Both the position numbers and the translations under genes were made by a program. This document shows positions 33,830 to 42,187 of a stretch of DNA of 64,000 nt, one piece after another. The notes under the pieces were generated by a model. The model made no database searches. It was given only the letters and a program-made list of their open reading frames with translations, and was not told the origin of the DNA. This DNA comes from Paenibacillus sp. JNUCC32 (GTDB lineage: Bacteria; Bacillota; Bacilli; Paenibacillales; Paenibacillaceae), in contig NZ_CP062260.1 of NCBI RefSeq assembly GCF_014863545.1, positions 1,364,001 through 1,428,000 on the forward strand. The letters run 5' to 3'. Each line of letters starts with the position of its first letter. Within the stretch, counting starts at the first letter, position 1.

Positions 33830-34840
33830 CTAACCGCCGAATAGCGCGTTGACGGCTACAGAGCCGATAAAGACAAGCGTAATCACCAGCAGGCTTAAGC
33901 CGATCACGAATTTGGTCTTGAAGGTAGCCGACAGCATGAGCAGGCTTTTGAAATCCAGCATCGGGCCGAGAACCAGGAAGGAAACCAGCGGGCCGACGGT
34001 AAAGGTGTGCGTGAATGCCGATGCCACGAAGGCGTCCGAAGTTGAGCAAAGGGACAGGATGAAGGCAAAGCCCATCATGAACAGATAGGAGGCGGCAGGA
34101 CCGTTCCCCAGAGCCAGCAGCTCCTCCCTCGGAATGAAGGATTGGATGCAGGCCGTCAGGAAAGCGCCCAGGACTAAATATTTGCACATCTCGATCAGCT
34201 CGTCTCCGGCGTGGACAAACATGCTTCTCCAGGTTTTGGGATGCTCATGCAACAAACGTTCCCCCTTGCTGGAGCCCTGTTCGGCGAACTCTTGAAAGGA
34301 ACGCTTCAGGGGGCTGCTTCTTGAAAAAACATAAACGAGCAAACCCGTCGTCACCGCGACTGCAAAAGCCAGTCCCATTCGTCCGATCGTCACTTCGGGA
34401 TGCGAACGGAAGGCCATGATCGTTGATGCGAATACAATGGGATTCAGAATAGGACCGCTGAGGATAAAGGTGACGGCGATATAGGCGGGCATCCCCTTCA
34501 GCATCAACCTGCGAACGACCGGGATCATCCCGCATTCGCAGATGGGAAACAGGATGCCGAGCATGGAAGCGAACAGGACGCCAACCATCGGATTCTTCGG
34601 CGTGAGACGCCGCACCCATTGCTCTTTTACGAACAACTGCAAAAGGGACGACAGCAGCACTCCAAGCAAAATGAAAGGAAGTGCCTCAAGGAAGATGCCC
34701 GTGAAGACGGTTTTAACCTGCTGCAGGTCTTGGCTGGGTATGGGGTTTAAGTCCTTCTGCAGCCATATCGTCAAGACCGGAATCACGAACACAAGCGGCA
34801 GTATAAAGGGCAGCATTTTGAAGATCGCCGGATATCTCAT
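33830..34840 (-). CDS. ycgR: UPF0718-family permease (YcgR type)
   Basis: 336 residues from ATG at 34840 (CAGGAGGCC upstream). About eight to ten membrane helices. The conserved motif FPICECGMIPVVRRL (CxCG with two cysteines in a helix) and SGPILNPIVFAST are typical of the family, and LCSTSDAFVASAF forms the second half. Members are proposed divalent-metal or sulfur-compound transporters. It is first in the operon with ycgQ and a G3E GTPase. A half-site resembling a Zur box (TTTACGATTAA, about 34932-34942) lies upstream but is not a full operator. Confidence 0.85.
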   Translation of the reverse strand: MRYPAIFKMLPFILPLVFVIPVLTIWLQKDLNPIPSQDLQQVKTVFTGIFLEALPFILLGVLLSSLLQLFVKEQWVRRLTPKNPMVGVLFASMLGILFPICECGMIPVVRRLMLKGMPAYIAVTFILSGPILNPIVFASTIMAFRSHPEVTIGRMGLAFAVAVTTGLLVYVFSRSSPLKRSFQEFAEQGSSKGERLLHEHPKTWRSMFVHAGDELIEMCKYLVLGAFLTACIQSFIPREELLALGNGPAASYLFMMGFAFILSLCSTSDAFVASAFTHTFTVGPLVSFLVLGPMLDFKSLLMLSATFKTKFVIGLSLLVITLVFIGSVAVNALFGG

Positions 34841-34994
34841 CAAGGCCTCCTGAAGCGAATTGTTCTTAAGACATTCTATGCTTGTACCATCGGCAACATA
34901 CGTGATTTCAGCCAATAAATCAAAAACTTTACGATTAAAGGGCGGCCGCATAGCCGGTGGCGCGAAGTCCAAAGTCGTGATATATTAAAAAAAG

Positions 34995-35070
34995 TTATCC
35001 ATGTGTTACTGGCGTAGCTTGGGTTACCAAGAGGGAGCACATGGGATCATATGCCGTACGCCTGGGCAAG
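34995..35070 (+). promoter_or_regulatory. ZTP (pfl) riboswitch upstream of folD
   Basis: P1 stem CCATGTG (34999-35005) with CACATGG (35038-35044); conserved core ACTGGCG and AGGGAGC within it; then the hallmark GCCGTACGCCTGGGC (35053-35067). This matches the pfl motif that binds ZTP/ZMP and turns on one-carbon genes when 10-formyl-tetrahydrofolate is short. The terminator follows directly. Confidence 0.92.
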
Positions 35071-35114
35071 AGGTAAGGAGACGTTCGAGTCGCCTTGCCT
35101 CTTTATGTTTTTTA
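35068..35114 (+). terminator. Expression-platform terminator of the ZTP riboswitch
   Basis: AAGAGGTAAGGAGAC (35068-35082) pairs with GTCGCCTTGCCTCTT (35089-35103), then TATGTTTTTTT. Its 5' side adjoins the conserved GCCTGGGCA, so ligand binding can compete with terminator folding. Confidence 0.88.
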
Positions 35115-35140
35115 ATACAATGGCGAAGGAGCGGATTAGC

Positions 35141-35989
35141 ATGAGTAAGGAACCCGTAATTTTGGATGGGAAAAAAGTATCCGATGATATCAAGGCAAAG
35201 CTGGCGGTGAAGGTACAGGAATTGAAACAGCAAGGGGTAACCCCCTGTCTGGCAACGATTCTGGTTGGCGATGATCCTGCTTCGGCGACCTATGTGCGGA
35301 TGAAGGGAAATGCGTGCGAGCGGCTTGGCATCATATCCAAAAAAGTAGTGCTGGAGACATCGACAACGACGGAGGAGCTGATCGCCGCGATTCAAGCACT
35401 GAACGAGGATCCGGACGTCCACGGTATTCTGCTTCAGCACCCGGTACCGCACCATATCGATGAGCGGGCGGCTTTTGATGCCATCGACATGAAAAAAGAC
35501 GTGGATGGAGTAACCACGCTCGGGTTCTCGCAAAATGCGTTTGGTTTCGCCGATTACCCGTCATGTACGCCGGCGGCGATTATCGCGATTATGGACTATT
35601 ACAGCCTGCCGATCGAAGGGAAGCATGCGGTGGTGGTCGGACGCAGTCCGATTCTGGGCAAGCCGGTATCGATGATGCTGCTCAATCGCAACGCCACGGT
35701 TACGATCTGCCATTCGAGAACGAAGAACCTTGGGGAGATTGTGTCCCAAGCGGATATTGTGGTTGCGGCCGTAGGCAAGCCTAATTTCATTCAAGGGGAC
35801 TGGATCAAGCCGGGTGCCGTCGTGTTGGACGCCGGTTACAATAAAGGGAATATCGGGGACTGCGATTACGAAGCCTGCGCCAAGGCGGCTTCCGCAATCA
35901 CGCCGGTACCGGCGGGCGTCGGCCCCGTGACGATAGCGACATTGCTGAAGCATACCGTCGAATCGGCCGAGCGAACCGTCCAAGCTTAA
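35141..35989 (+). CDS. folD: Bifunctional methylenetetrahydrofolate dehydrogenase/cyclohydrolase
   Basis: 282 residues from ATG at 35141 (AAGGAGCG upstream). Signatures: LVGDDPASATYVRMKGNACERLG with the catalytic Lys in the YxxxK arrangement, GILLQHPVP, KDVDG, and VVGRSPILGKPVSMMLL for NADP binding. It interconverts 5,10-methylene-, methenyl- and 10-formyl-tetrahydrofolate for purine and methionine synthesis. Controlled by the ZTP riboswitch just upstream; no downstream operon partner. Confidence 0.97.
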   Translation: MSKEPVILDGKKVSDDIKAKLAVKVQELKQQGVTPCLATILVGDDPASATYVRMKGNACERLGIISKKVVLETSTTTEELIAAIQALNEDPDVHGILLQHPVPHHIDERAAFDAIDMKKDVDGVTTLGFSQNAFGFADYPSCTPAAIIAIMDYYSLPIEGKHAVVVGRSPILGKPVSMMLLNRNATVTICHSRTKNLGEIVSQADIVVAAVGKPNFIQGDWIKPGAVVLDAGYNKGNIGDCDYEACAKAASAITPVPAGVGPVTIATLLKHTVESAERTVQA

Positions 35990-36187
35990 GGGAATGCACT
36001 TGACTACTTGCACGTGAAGCAAGGCTGCACCCATGAATCATCCCCTTCGAATCTTTCATTTTATGCCAGAGCCTGGAACATAGAAGCAAATATGGACCAT
36101 GCAATGCTAGGCTTGGAGCCCCATTTCACGGACCCCTGGACGTCATGGTATAGTTAGGAATAAGAGAAATACGAAGGGGAGAGATTC

Positions 36188-36289
36188 ATGTTTATACGAA
36201 TCATGGCCTGTTGTGCGGGACAACAGGGAGCTCCAGAGAATGATCCGTTCGATGCAGCGCTGCTAACGGCTCCGGAGATCTTGACATGA
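36188..36289 (+). CDS. Small ORF overlapping the LacI gene start, possible leader peptide
   Basis: 33 residues: MFIRIMACCAGQQGAP at the start, with adjacent cysteines. The ATG at 36188 follows AAGGGGAGAG, and its TGA overlaps the ATG of the regulator (ATGA at 36286). The regulator itself has only a weak upstream ribosome binding site inside this ORF (CCGGAG), so coupled translation is plausible. Not recognised; a leader for the regulator is the best guess. Confidence 0.42.
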   Translation: MFIRIMACCAGQQGAPENDPFDAALLTAPEILT

Positions 36290-37278
36290 AGAACACGATC
36301 GCCGATATTGCCCACAAAGCCGGAGTTGCCAAAAGCACGGTCTCCCGTTTCTTGAACGGAGGATCCGTCAGTCATGCGACACGCCGCAAGATTGAGCAGG
36401 TTATTCAGGAAACCGGCTATATCCCGAATTCTTTTGCGCAAAGCCTGAAAGCGAAAAAAACGAGCATGATCGGCACCATTATGCCGCGTCTGGACTCCTT
36501 CTCCGCATCGCAGACTGTCGCCGGCATGGACGAAGAATTAAGAAAACACGGATATCAGCTACTGATCATCAACGCAAGCCAGGATTTATCCAGGGAGATC
36601 GAAGCGCTGTATGATCTCGCCAGACAAAAAATATCAGGCATTATTCTGTTCGCCACGCAGGTTACGGAAACCCATCTTGCCGCGATTCAAGAGATCGGCA
36701 TTCCGGTCATTCTGCTCGGACAACAGCACGACCATGTCCACAGCATGATCTATAACGATTATGCCGCAGGTTATGACATGGGCCGGTACGTGCTGTCGAT
36801 GGGACATCGTCAAATTGCCTATATCGGGGTGACGGAAAAGGACGTAGCCGTCGGAGTCAAGCGGAAGGAAGGGTTCCTCAAAGCGGTAAGCGAGTATGAA
36901 GAGGCGGAAGCGGTTCTCTATGAGAGTGGATTCAAGATGTCGGATGGTGTGAAGACGGCATGCTCCATGTTTGAGCTTCACCGAACGCTGCCAACGGCCG
37001 TGGTCTGCGCCACGGACAACATTGCGCTAGGCGTGATGAAAGCTGCGCACATGAAAGGCATCTCTATTCCCGACCAACTTTCCGTGACCGGATTTGGCGG
37101 ATACGACGTAACCGAGGTGATTCATCCCGGGTTAACAACGGTGAAATATGGATATTTCCAAGCGGGCCACCTCGCGGCACAGCATATTATGAAGCTGGTC
37201 AACGACGAGCCGGTGGATTTCCTGACGGTCATGAATTGCGAGATGATTCATCGGGAAAGCGTTGACAATCTGAATTAG
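36286..37278 (+). CDS. scrR: LacI-family repressor of the sucrose operon
   Basis: 330 residues. N-terminal LacI helix-turn-helix TIADIAHKAGVAKSTVSRFLNGGSVS, hinge helix NSFAQSLKAKKT, then a periplasmic-binding-like effector domain (IPVILLGQQHDHVHS, VCATDNIALGVMKAAH). The adjacent sucrose hydrolase and PTS genes, and two perfect GGAACCGGTTCC palindromes between them, identify it as the likely local repressor, relieved by a sugar (fructose or phosphorylated sucrose). Confidence 0.88.
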   Translation: MKNTIADIAHKAGVAKSTVSRFLNGGSVSHATRRKIEQVIQETGYIPNSFAQSLKAKKTSMIGTIMPRLDSFSASQTVAGMDEELRKHGYQLLIINASQDLSREIEALYDLARQKISGIILFATQVTETHLAAIQEIGIPVILLGQQHDHVHSMIYNDYAAGYDMGRYVLSMGHRQIAYIGVTEKDVAVGVKRKEGFLKAVSEYEEAEAVLYESGFKMSDGVKTACSMFELHRTLPTAVVCATDNIALGVMKAAHMKGISIPDQLSVTGFGGYDVTEVIHPGLTTVKYGYFQAGHLAAQHIMKLVNDEPVDFLTVMNCEMIHRESVDNLN

Positions 37279-37299
37279 GTATTTTATACTTCAAATAAC

Positions 37300-37377
37300 G
37301 GAACCGGTTCCAATCCGAGTGTTTGCTTGGTATTGGAACTGAGTTCATTATTTTTACCTTTGATTGGAACCGGTTCC
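37300..37377 (+). promoter_or_regulatory. Sucrose operon promoter with two LacI-type operators
   Basis: GGAACCGGTTCC occurs perfectly at 37300-37311 and 37366-37377, 66 bp apart (about six helical turns). Between them is a weaker palindrome GGAACtgaGTTC and a possible promoter TTGGTA (37328) with a -10 TATTTT. Spacing at an integral number of turns suits repression by looping. Confidence 0.8.
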
Positions 37378-37449
37378 ACTACGGTAGCGTGCACGCGTTA
37401 GCATGTTCAGTTTGATTTTTCAGCAAGCCCATTTATAAGGAGAAGAGAT

Positions 37450-38952
37450 ATGGACAGAGAACTGAAATACCGACGCCTGGATCAGGCTTCTCCCGAAGAG
37501 CTTTCCTCCATTAGGAAGAAAGTGCGATTAAGCGAATGGAGGCAAAAATTTCACGTGCAGCCCATCATGGGCCTGATGAATGATCCCAATGGATTTTCTT
37601 ATTACAACGGAGAGTATCACTTGTTTTACCAATGGTTTCCTCTGGGTACGTTTCACGGCTTGAAATACTGGTACCATACTTCCTCGAAAGATCTGGTGTT
37701 TTGGCAGAACCAAGGCATCGCTATTGAACCCGGTCACCCCCATGATGCTTATGGCGCTTATTCGGGCAGCGGTATCGTGAAAGATGGCAAACTATGCCTC
37801 ATGTATACCGGGAATGCCCGGGATGAGGAATGGAACAGGCAATCTTATCAATGCATGGCTGTGATGGACCGCGACGGATCCATCACGAAGCTCGATAAGC
37901 CGCTGATCGACCATGTGCCGGACGGATATACCGAACACTTCAGGGATCCGAAAGTATGGCAAGACAAAGACAAGTACCGGTTCGTCATCGGTGCCCAAAG
38001 GGTTAATCAGACAGGTGCGGCTGTCGTTTATGAATCCTCGGATTTGTTGGTTTGGGAATTCAAGGGGGAGATACAAACCCGGCTTCAGCATTTCGGCTAT
38101 ATGTGGGAATGCCCCGACTATTTTGAACTGGATGGCCAGGGCGTGCTTCTGTTTTCCCCGCAAGGGCTGCTTCCGGAGGACGACCATTTTCGAAACATTT
38201 ACCAATCCGGCTATGTTTCAGGCAAGCCGCTCAATAGGGATACGCTGGAGTTTGATCACGGTCCTTTTTGCGAGCTGGACAGAGGTTTTGATTTCTACGC
38301 GCCGCAGACCATGCTGGATGAGAAAGACAGGCGCATCATGGTGGGCTGGATGGGTTTGCCGGATATCGGGTATCCCACCGATTCGCATGGCTGGGCCCAT
38401 TGTTTGACGCTTCCGCGTATGCTTACGTTCCGTGAAGGCAGGCTGATTCAACAGCCGGTTCCCGAGCTTCAAGCGCTCCGCGATCATGCCGCTCAGGCAG
38501 TGGATACGCTTCACAGCGAAGTGAAGAGTTACGAGGGGGTTCAAGGAACCGCATTCGAAATGATATGCGAGTTCCAAGCCATCGAGGCGGACGTCGTTGG
38601 CATTGAATTTCGGGCTGGCGAAGGGGAACGAACCGTTATTCGATATGAATCCGGCCAACGGAAGGTTACGCTGGATCGCTCTTCTTCGGGTGCAACGATT
38701 GTCAGTGATTACGGAGCGGAACGATCCTGTATGCTGCCAACCGAAAGAAATTCGATCAAATTTCATCTGTTCGTGGACATTTCTTCGGTCGAGCTGTTCA
38801 TCAACGATGGCGAAGAGGTGTTTACAAGCAGAATTTTTCCGAAGTGGAACAGCCGTAACATTCGATTTTTCGTACAGAACGGCAGTGCCGGCTTGAAGGT
38901 CGAGAAATGGGATCTGACCGAAGCCGTAAAAGATAAAGAAGGGGCTGAATGA
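37450..38952 (+). CDS. scrB: Sucrose-6-phosphate hydrolase (GH32)
   Basis: 500 residues. The GH32 propeller motifs are GLMNDPNGF (nucleophile Asp), FRDPKVW (transition-state Asp) and WECPDYF (acid/base Glu); the C-terminal beta-sandwich begins near residue 345. No signal peptide, so it acts in the cytoplasm on phosphorylated sucrose imported by the PTS protein of the next gene, whose start overlaps its stop. It has AAGGAGAAG upstream. Confidence 0.93.
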   Translation: MDRELKYRRLDQASPEELSSIRKKVRLSEWRQKFHVQPIMGLMNDPNGFSYYNGEYHLFYQWFPLGTFHGLKYWYHTSSKDLVFWQNQGIAIEPGHPHDAYGAYSGSGIVKDGKLCLMYTGNARDEEWNRQSYQCMAVMDRDGSITKLDKPLIDHVPDGYTEHFRDPKVWQDKDKYRFVIGAQRVNQTGAAVVYESSDLLVWEFKGEIQTRLQHFGYMWECPDYFELDGQGVLLFSPQGLLPEDDHFRNIYQSGYVSGKPLNRDTLEFDHGPFCELDRGFDFYAPQTMLDEKDRRIMVGWMGLPDIGYPTDSHGWAHCLTLPRMLTFREGRLIQQPVPELQALRDHAAQAVDTLHSEVKSYEGVQGTAFEMICEFQAIEADVVGIEFRAGEGERTVIRYESGQRKVTLDRSSSGATIVSDYGAERSCMLPTERNSIKFHLFVDISSVELFINDGEEVFTSRIFPKWNSRNIRFFVQNGSAGLKVEKWDLTEAVKDKEGAE

Positions 38953-40370
38953 ACATGGCAGCGGATAATCGGGAAATCGCAAGGCAGGTAGTGGAAGCCA
39001 TTGGCGGCAGGGAGAACATCGCTTCCTTTGCCCATTGTGCCACCAGGCTGAGAATCATGGTTCATGATCAGAAGAAAATTGACCAGAAGAAGGTCGAGCA
39101 GATCGACAAGGTCAAAGGAGCCTTTTTCAACTCCGGGCAGTATCAGATCATTTTCGGAACAGGAACCGTCAATCAGATTTTTGAAGCGGTCGAATCCCTT
39201 GGAATGGAGAGCACAAGCAAGGAAGAACTGAAATCTCAGGCGAAAAAGTCGGGGAATCCGTTTCAGCGGGCGATTCGTACATTCGGTGACGTGTTTGTGC
39301 CGATTATCCCGGTATTGGTCGCCACTGGCTTGTTCATGGGATTACGGGGGCTGCTGACCCAGGATACCGTGCTTGCCTGGTTCGGTGCGACACCGGATGA
39401 TATCTCGGCTAATTTCCTGCTCTTCACCCAGGTACTGACGGATACGGCTTTTGCTTTCTTGCCCGCCTTGGTGGCTTGGTCCGCGTTCAGGGTGTTCGGA
39501 GGCAGCCCCGTGCTGGGTATCGTCCTGGGATTGATGCTGGTTAACCCGGCTCTACCCAACGCGTACAGCGTGGCGAACGGCTCGGCTGAGGCACTCATGA
39601 TCTTTGATTTCATTCCGGTTGTCGGGTATCAGGGCTCGGTCCTGCCGGCATTCTTCATTGGACTGCTGGGCGCGAAATTCGAGAGATTTTTGCGAAAACG
39701 CATTCCTGACGCCATCGATCTGATCGTTACCCCGTTTCTGACCTTGCTCGTTATGATAACCCTCGGCCTGTTTGCGATCGGCCCCGTGTTCCACTCCCTG
39801 GAAGAAGTGGTTCTGAACGCGACGACGTTCTTGCTGGAGCTGCCGTTCGGTATCGCGGGTCTGGTCATCGGTTTCTTTAACCAGATCATTGTGGTCACCG
39901 GGGTGCATCATATTTTCAACTTCCTGGAGATCCAACTCCTTGAGAAGACAGGGAGCAATCCGTTCAATGCGATCGTGACCAGCGCCATGGCAGCGCAGGG
40001 TGCAGCTTGTCTGGCTGTCGGACTCAAGACGAGAAATAAAAAGCTCAAGGCATTATCCCTGCCATCGGCATTCTCCGCCTTGCTGGGAATCTCCGAGCCG
40101 GCGATCTTCGGGGTCAACCTCCGTTACGTCAGACCGTTTGTTATCGCCTTGATCGGCGGCGGCGTGGGCGGTTTCATGGCTTCCATCTTTCAGCTTGAGG
40201 CCACAGGCATGGCCATTACCGTCATCCCGGGCACGCTGTTGTACTTGAACAGCCAGCTTCCTCTTTACATTTTGTGCAACCTGACGGCGATGGCGATTAC
40301 GTTCGTGCTGACCTGGATGTTCGGATTCAATGATAAGATGCTTGAAGAGGTCCGCTCGGAAGCGAAATAA
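38949..40370 (+). CDS. scrA: PTS sucrose-type EIIBC component
   Basis: 473 residues. The EIIB domain carries the phospho-cysteine in FAHCATRLRIMV (Cys30), and the EIIC domain from about residue 110 has some ten helices with GVHHIFNFLEIQ and ISEPAIFGVNLRYV signatures of the sucrose/trehalose/beta-glucoside group. No EIIA domain is fused, so a general EIIA (glucose type) from elsewhere must supply phosphate. Coupled to scrB through ATGA; an alternative ATG lies at 38955. Confidence 0.92.
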   Translation: MNMAADNREIARQVVEAIGGRENIASFAHCATRLRIMVHDQKKIDQKKVEQIDKVKGAFFNSGQYQIIFGTGTVNQIFEAVESLGMESTSKEELKSQAKKSGNPFQRAIRTFGDVFVPIIPVLVATGLFMGLRGLLTQDTVLAWFGATPDDISANFLLFTQVLTDTAFAFLPALVAWSAFRVFGGSPVLGIVLGLMLVNPALPNAYSVANGSAEALMIFDFIPVVGYQGSVLPAFFIGLLGAKFERFLRKRIPDAIDLIVTPFLTLLVMITLGLFAIGPVFHSLEEVVLNATTFLLELPFGIAGLVIGFFNQIIVVTGVHHIFNFLEIQLLEKTGSNPFNAIVTSAMAAQGAACLAVGLKTRNKKLKALSLPSAFSALLGISEPAIFGVNLRYVRPFVIALIGGGVGGFMASIFQLEATGMAITVIPGTLLYLNSQLPLYILCNLTAMAITFVLTWMFGFNDKMLEEVRSEAK

Positions 40371-40381
40371 AGCCATATGAG

Positions 40382-40414
40382 AAAGGTCCGCCCTGAACAG
40401 GCGGGCCTTTTTTG
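40382..40414 (+). terminator. Rho-independent terminator of the sucrose operon
   Basis: AAGGTCCGCCC pairs with GGCGGGCCTTT, six-base loop, then TTTTTT. Confidence 0.9.
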
Positions 40415-40621
40415 GTCCGGATGCTGGTAAATCGTCTGGCTGACCGGCTTTCTTGTTCATTAAAATGGATATCTGAAAAGAGTGCTCTACTGCGGTTTTT
40501 TGGCGTTATCAAGGCTGACCCAGGGGAGCTTGGTAAAATTATGGCTTGCTCTGAAATGCTTTTCATCATTTACAATACAGTTACAAGCTTGAATATACGT
40601 AAAGAGAGGCGAGCGTGATTG

Positions 40622-41419
40622 ATGAAGAAGATCCTATTTTTTGATATTGACGGTACGCTGCTGGATCATGAAAAGCAGGTTCCGGCGACAACGAAGGAGT
40701 CCATTGCTGAATTAAAGAAGGCTGGCCATATCGTAGCCATTGCTACGGGACGCGCCCCCTATCATTTTGAGGAGCTGCGGGAAGAGCTCGGCATCGATTC
40801 TTATGTTTGCTTGAACGGTCAATATGTGGTTTATGAAGGCAAACCGATCTACGGTAATCCTCTGGCGGAGGATGCCTTGCAGGAGCTGACGGAACAAGCG
40901 GTTCGGCTGGATCATCCGATTATCTATGCCGGCAGCGAAGCGATGAAGATGAACGTAACCGAGCATGTCCATATCGATTCCAGCTGGGGGGAGCTGAAAC
41001 TGACGATCCCGGAATACGATCCGGAATATTACTTGGGCCGCGATATATATCAAGCCATTGTATTCTGTACCGAGGATGAGGAGGCCGATTACGTAAAAAG
41101 ATTCGAAGGGCGGTTCGATTTCGTGCGCTGGGGCCCCTATGGAATTGACGTGTTACCGGCAGGGGGCTCCAAAGCCGAAGGAATCAAACAATTGATTCAG
41201 CTGCTGCGCATCGATCTGGAGGATACCGTCGCGTTTGGCGATTATCTGAATGATCTGGAGATGCTGTCTTACGTGGGCCACGGCGTGGCAATGGGCAATG
41301 CGCCGGAGATCGTGAAGCAGGCGGCCAGGCATGTCACCCGCGATGTCGGCCAAGACGGAATACAATACGGACTTCGCATGCTCGGTTTGCTGGGCAAGGA
41401 GCCGCAGGAGATTAAGTAA
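40622..41419 (+). CDS. HAD-superfamily Cof-type phosphatase
   Basis: 265 residues from ATG at 40622 (AAAGAGAGGCGAG upstream; a TTG three bases earlier is possible). The HAD nucleophile motif is FFDIDGTLL, motif II IATGRAP, motif III Lys near AGGSKAEGI and motif IV VAFGDYLNDLEML. Type C2b cap. These soluble phosphatases act on sugar phosphates or flavin/pyridoxal phosphates; substrate not assigned. It is transcribed after its own gap from the sucrose operon. Confidence 0.9.
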   Translation: MKKILFFDIDGTLLDHEKQVPATTKESIAELKKAGHIVAIATGRAPYHFEELREELGIDSYVCLNGQYVVYEGKPIYGNPLAEDALQELTEQAVRLDHPIIYAGSEAMKMNVTEHVHIDSSWGELKLTIPEYDPEYYLGRDIYQAIVFCTEDEEADYVKRFEGRFDFVRWGPYGIDVLPAGGSKAEGIKQLIQLLRIDLEDTVAFGDYLNDLEMLSYVGHGVAMGNAPEIVKQAARHVTRDVGQDGIQYGLRMLGLLGKEPQEIK

Positions 41420-41633
41420 CGGGTTTTACGATAAAAAAACCTGGACAGCGTGTCAGTCTTAGCGCATTTTGCGGTGCGTGAGGACTGGCATGAATTTCCG
41501 TTCCGTATGCTAACGCCCCATCGCAGGTTTGACGACGGAAACAGGGACTTGCTATTATTAATAACTGACAGTGACCCGCTATATGGTAATACGAACTTTC
41601 TGGCGGAAATATACCGGAACAGGTGGAGACCCT

Positions 41634-42068
41634 ATGTCAGCCGATCAAACGCGACAACTCATCACAAGTTGGCTATCCTTGACGCAGATTCATGCATTGA
41701 TTTCCAACGAGCTGGAACAAAAGCTCCAGCAGAAGCACGATTTATCGCTGAATGAATTTTACGTGCTGTTATTTCTGTCCGAGGCTCCCGGGCAAAAATT
41801 AAGGCTTCAGCAGCTGCAAACGATGGTGGGGCTAAGCCAGAGTGCGATGTCGAGACTGGTCAGCCGCTTTGAAGCCAAAGGCTGCGGCGCCATGCAAAGG
41901 GCGATTTGCGAGGATGACAGGAGAGGAATCTACACGTCACTGACTCCGATTGGCGAAGAGAAGCTGCAAAAAGCCAAGAACACGGTCCAAGACGTGCTGG
42001 AGCAGCAATTCGCAATGCCCAAAATGAAGCATGGTCTGGAAGATGCATTGAAGCATATTCGAGGGTAA
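41634..42068 (+). CDS. MarR-family regulator
   Basis: 144 residues from ATG at 41634 (GGTGGAG upstream). The winged helix LRLQQLQTMVGLSQSAMSRLVSRFEAKG and wing CEDDRRGIYTSLT are clear. A cysteine pair region KGCGAMQRAICEDD might respond to oxidants. It is followed by the old yellow enzyme gene after 119 bases, which contains a palindromic site at 42123, so it probably controls that gene. Confidence 0.85.
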   Translation: MSADQTRQLITSWLSLTQIHALISNELEQKLQQKHDLSLNEFYVLLFLSEAPGQKLRLQQLQTMVGLSQSAMSRLVSRFEAKGCGAMQRAICEDDRRGIYTSLTPIGEEKLQKAKNTVQDVLEQQFAMPKMKHGLEDALKHIRG

Positions 42069-42122
42069 CTAGTTCGTTTCAACAGCCATTCTTGACGAAT
42101 GGTCTTTGTTTTGCTAACTTAG

Positions 42123-42138
42123 ATGCATGTGCATGCAT
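42123..42138. promoter_or_regulatory. Palindromic site upstream of namA
   Basis: ATGCATGTGCATGCAT, an inverted repeat with each half ATGCAT, located 50 bases before the namA start. Candidate operator for the MarR-type regulator encoded just upstream. Confidence 0.5.
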
Positions 42139-42187
42139 TTTGTTTAAAGAGATCAATATCATGAGGATAGAAGGAGCGTGTCTCTGA

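Noticed and set aside
33723..34187. N-terminal extension of the ycgQ frame
   Set aside because: The extension overlaps ycgR, has no ribosome binding site, and the GTG at 33722 with GGAGGTGTT gives the family's normal N-terminus.
35051..35140. Upstream in-frame extension of folD
   Set aside because: This stretch is the ZTP riboswitch and its terminator; the protein family starts at the ATG at 35141.
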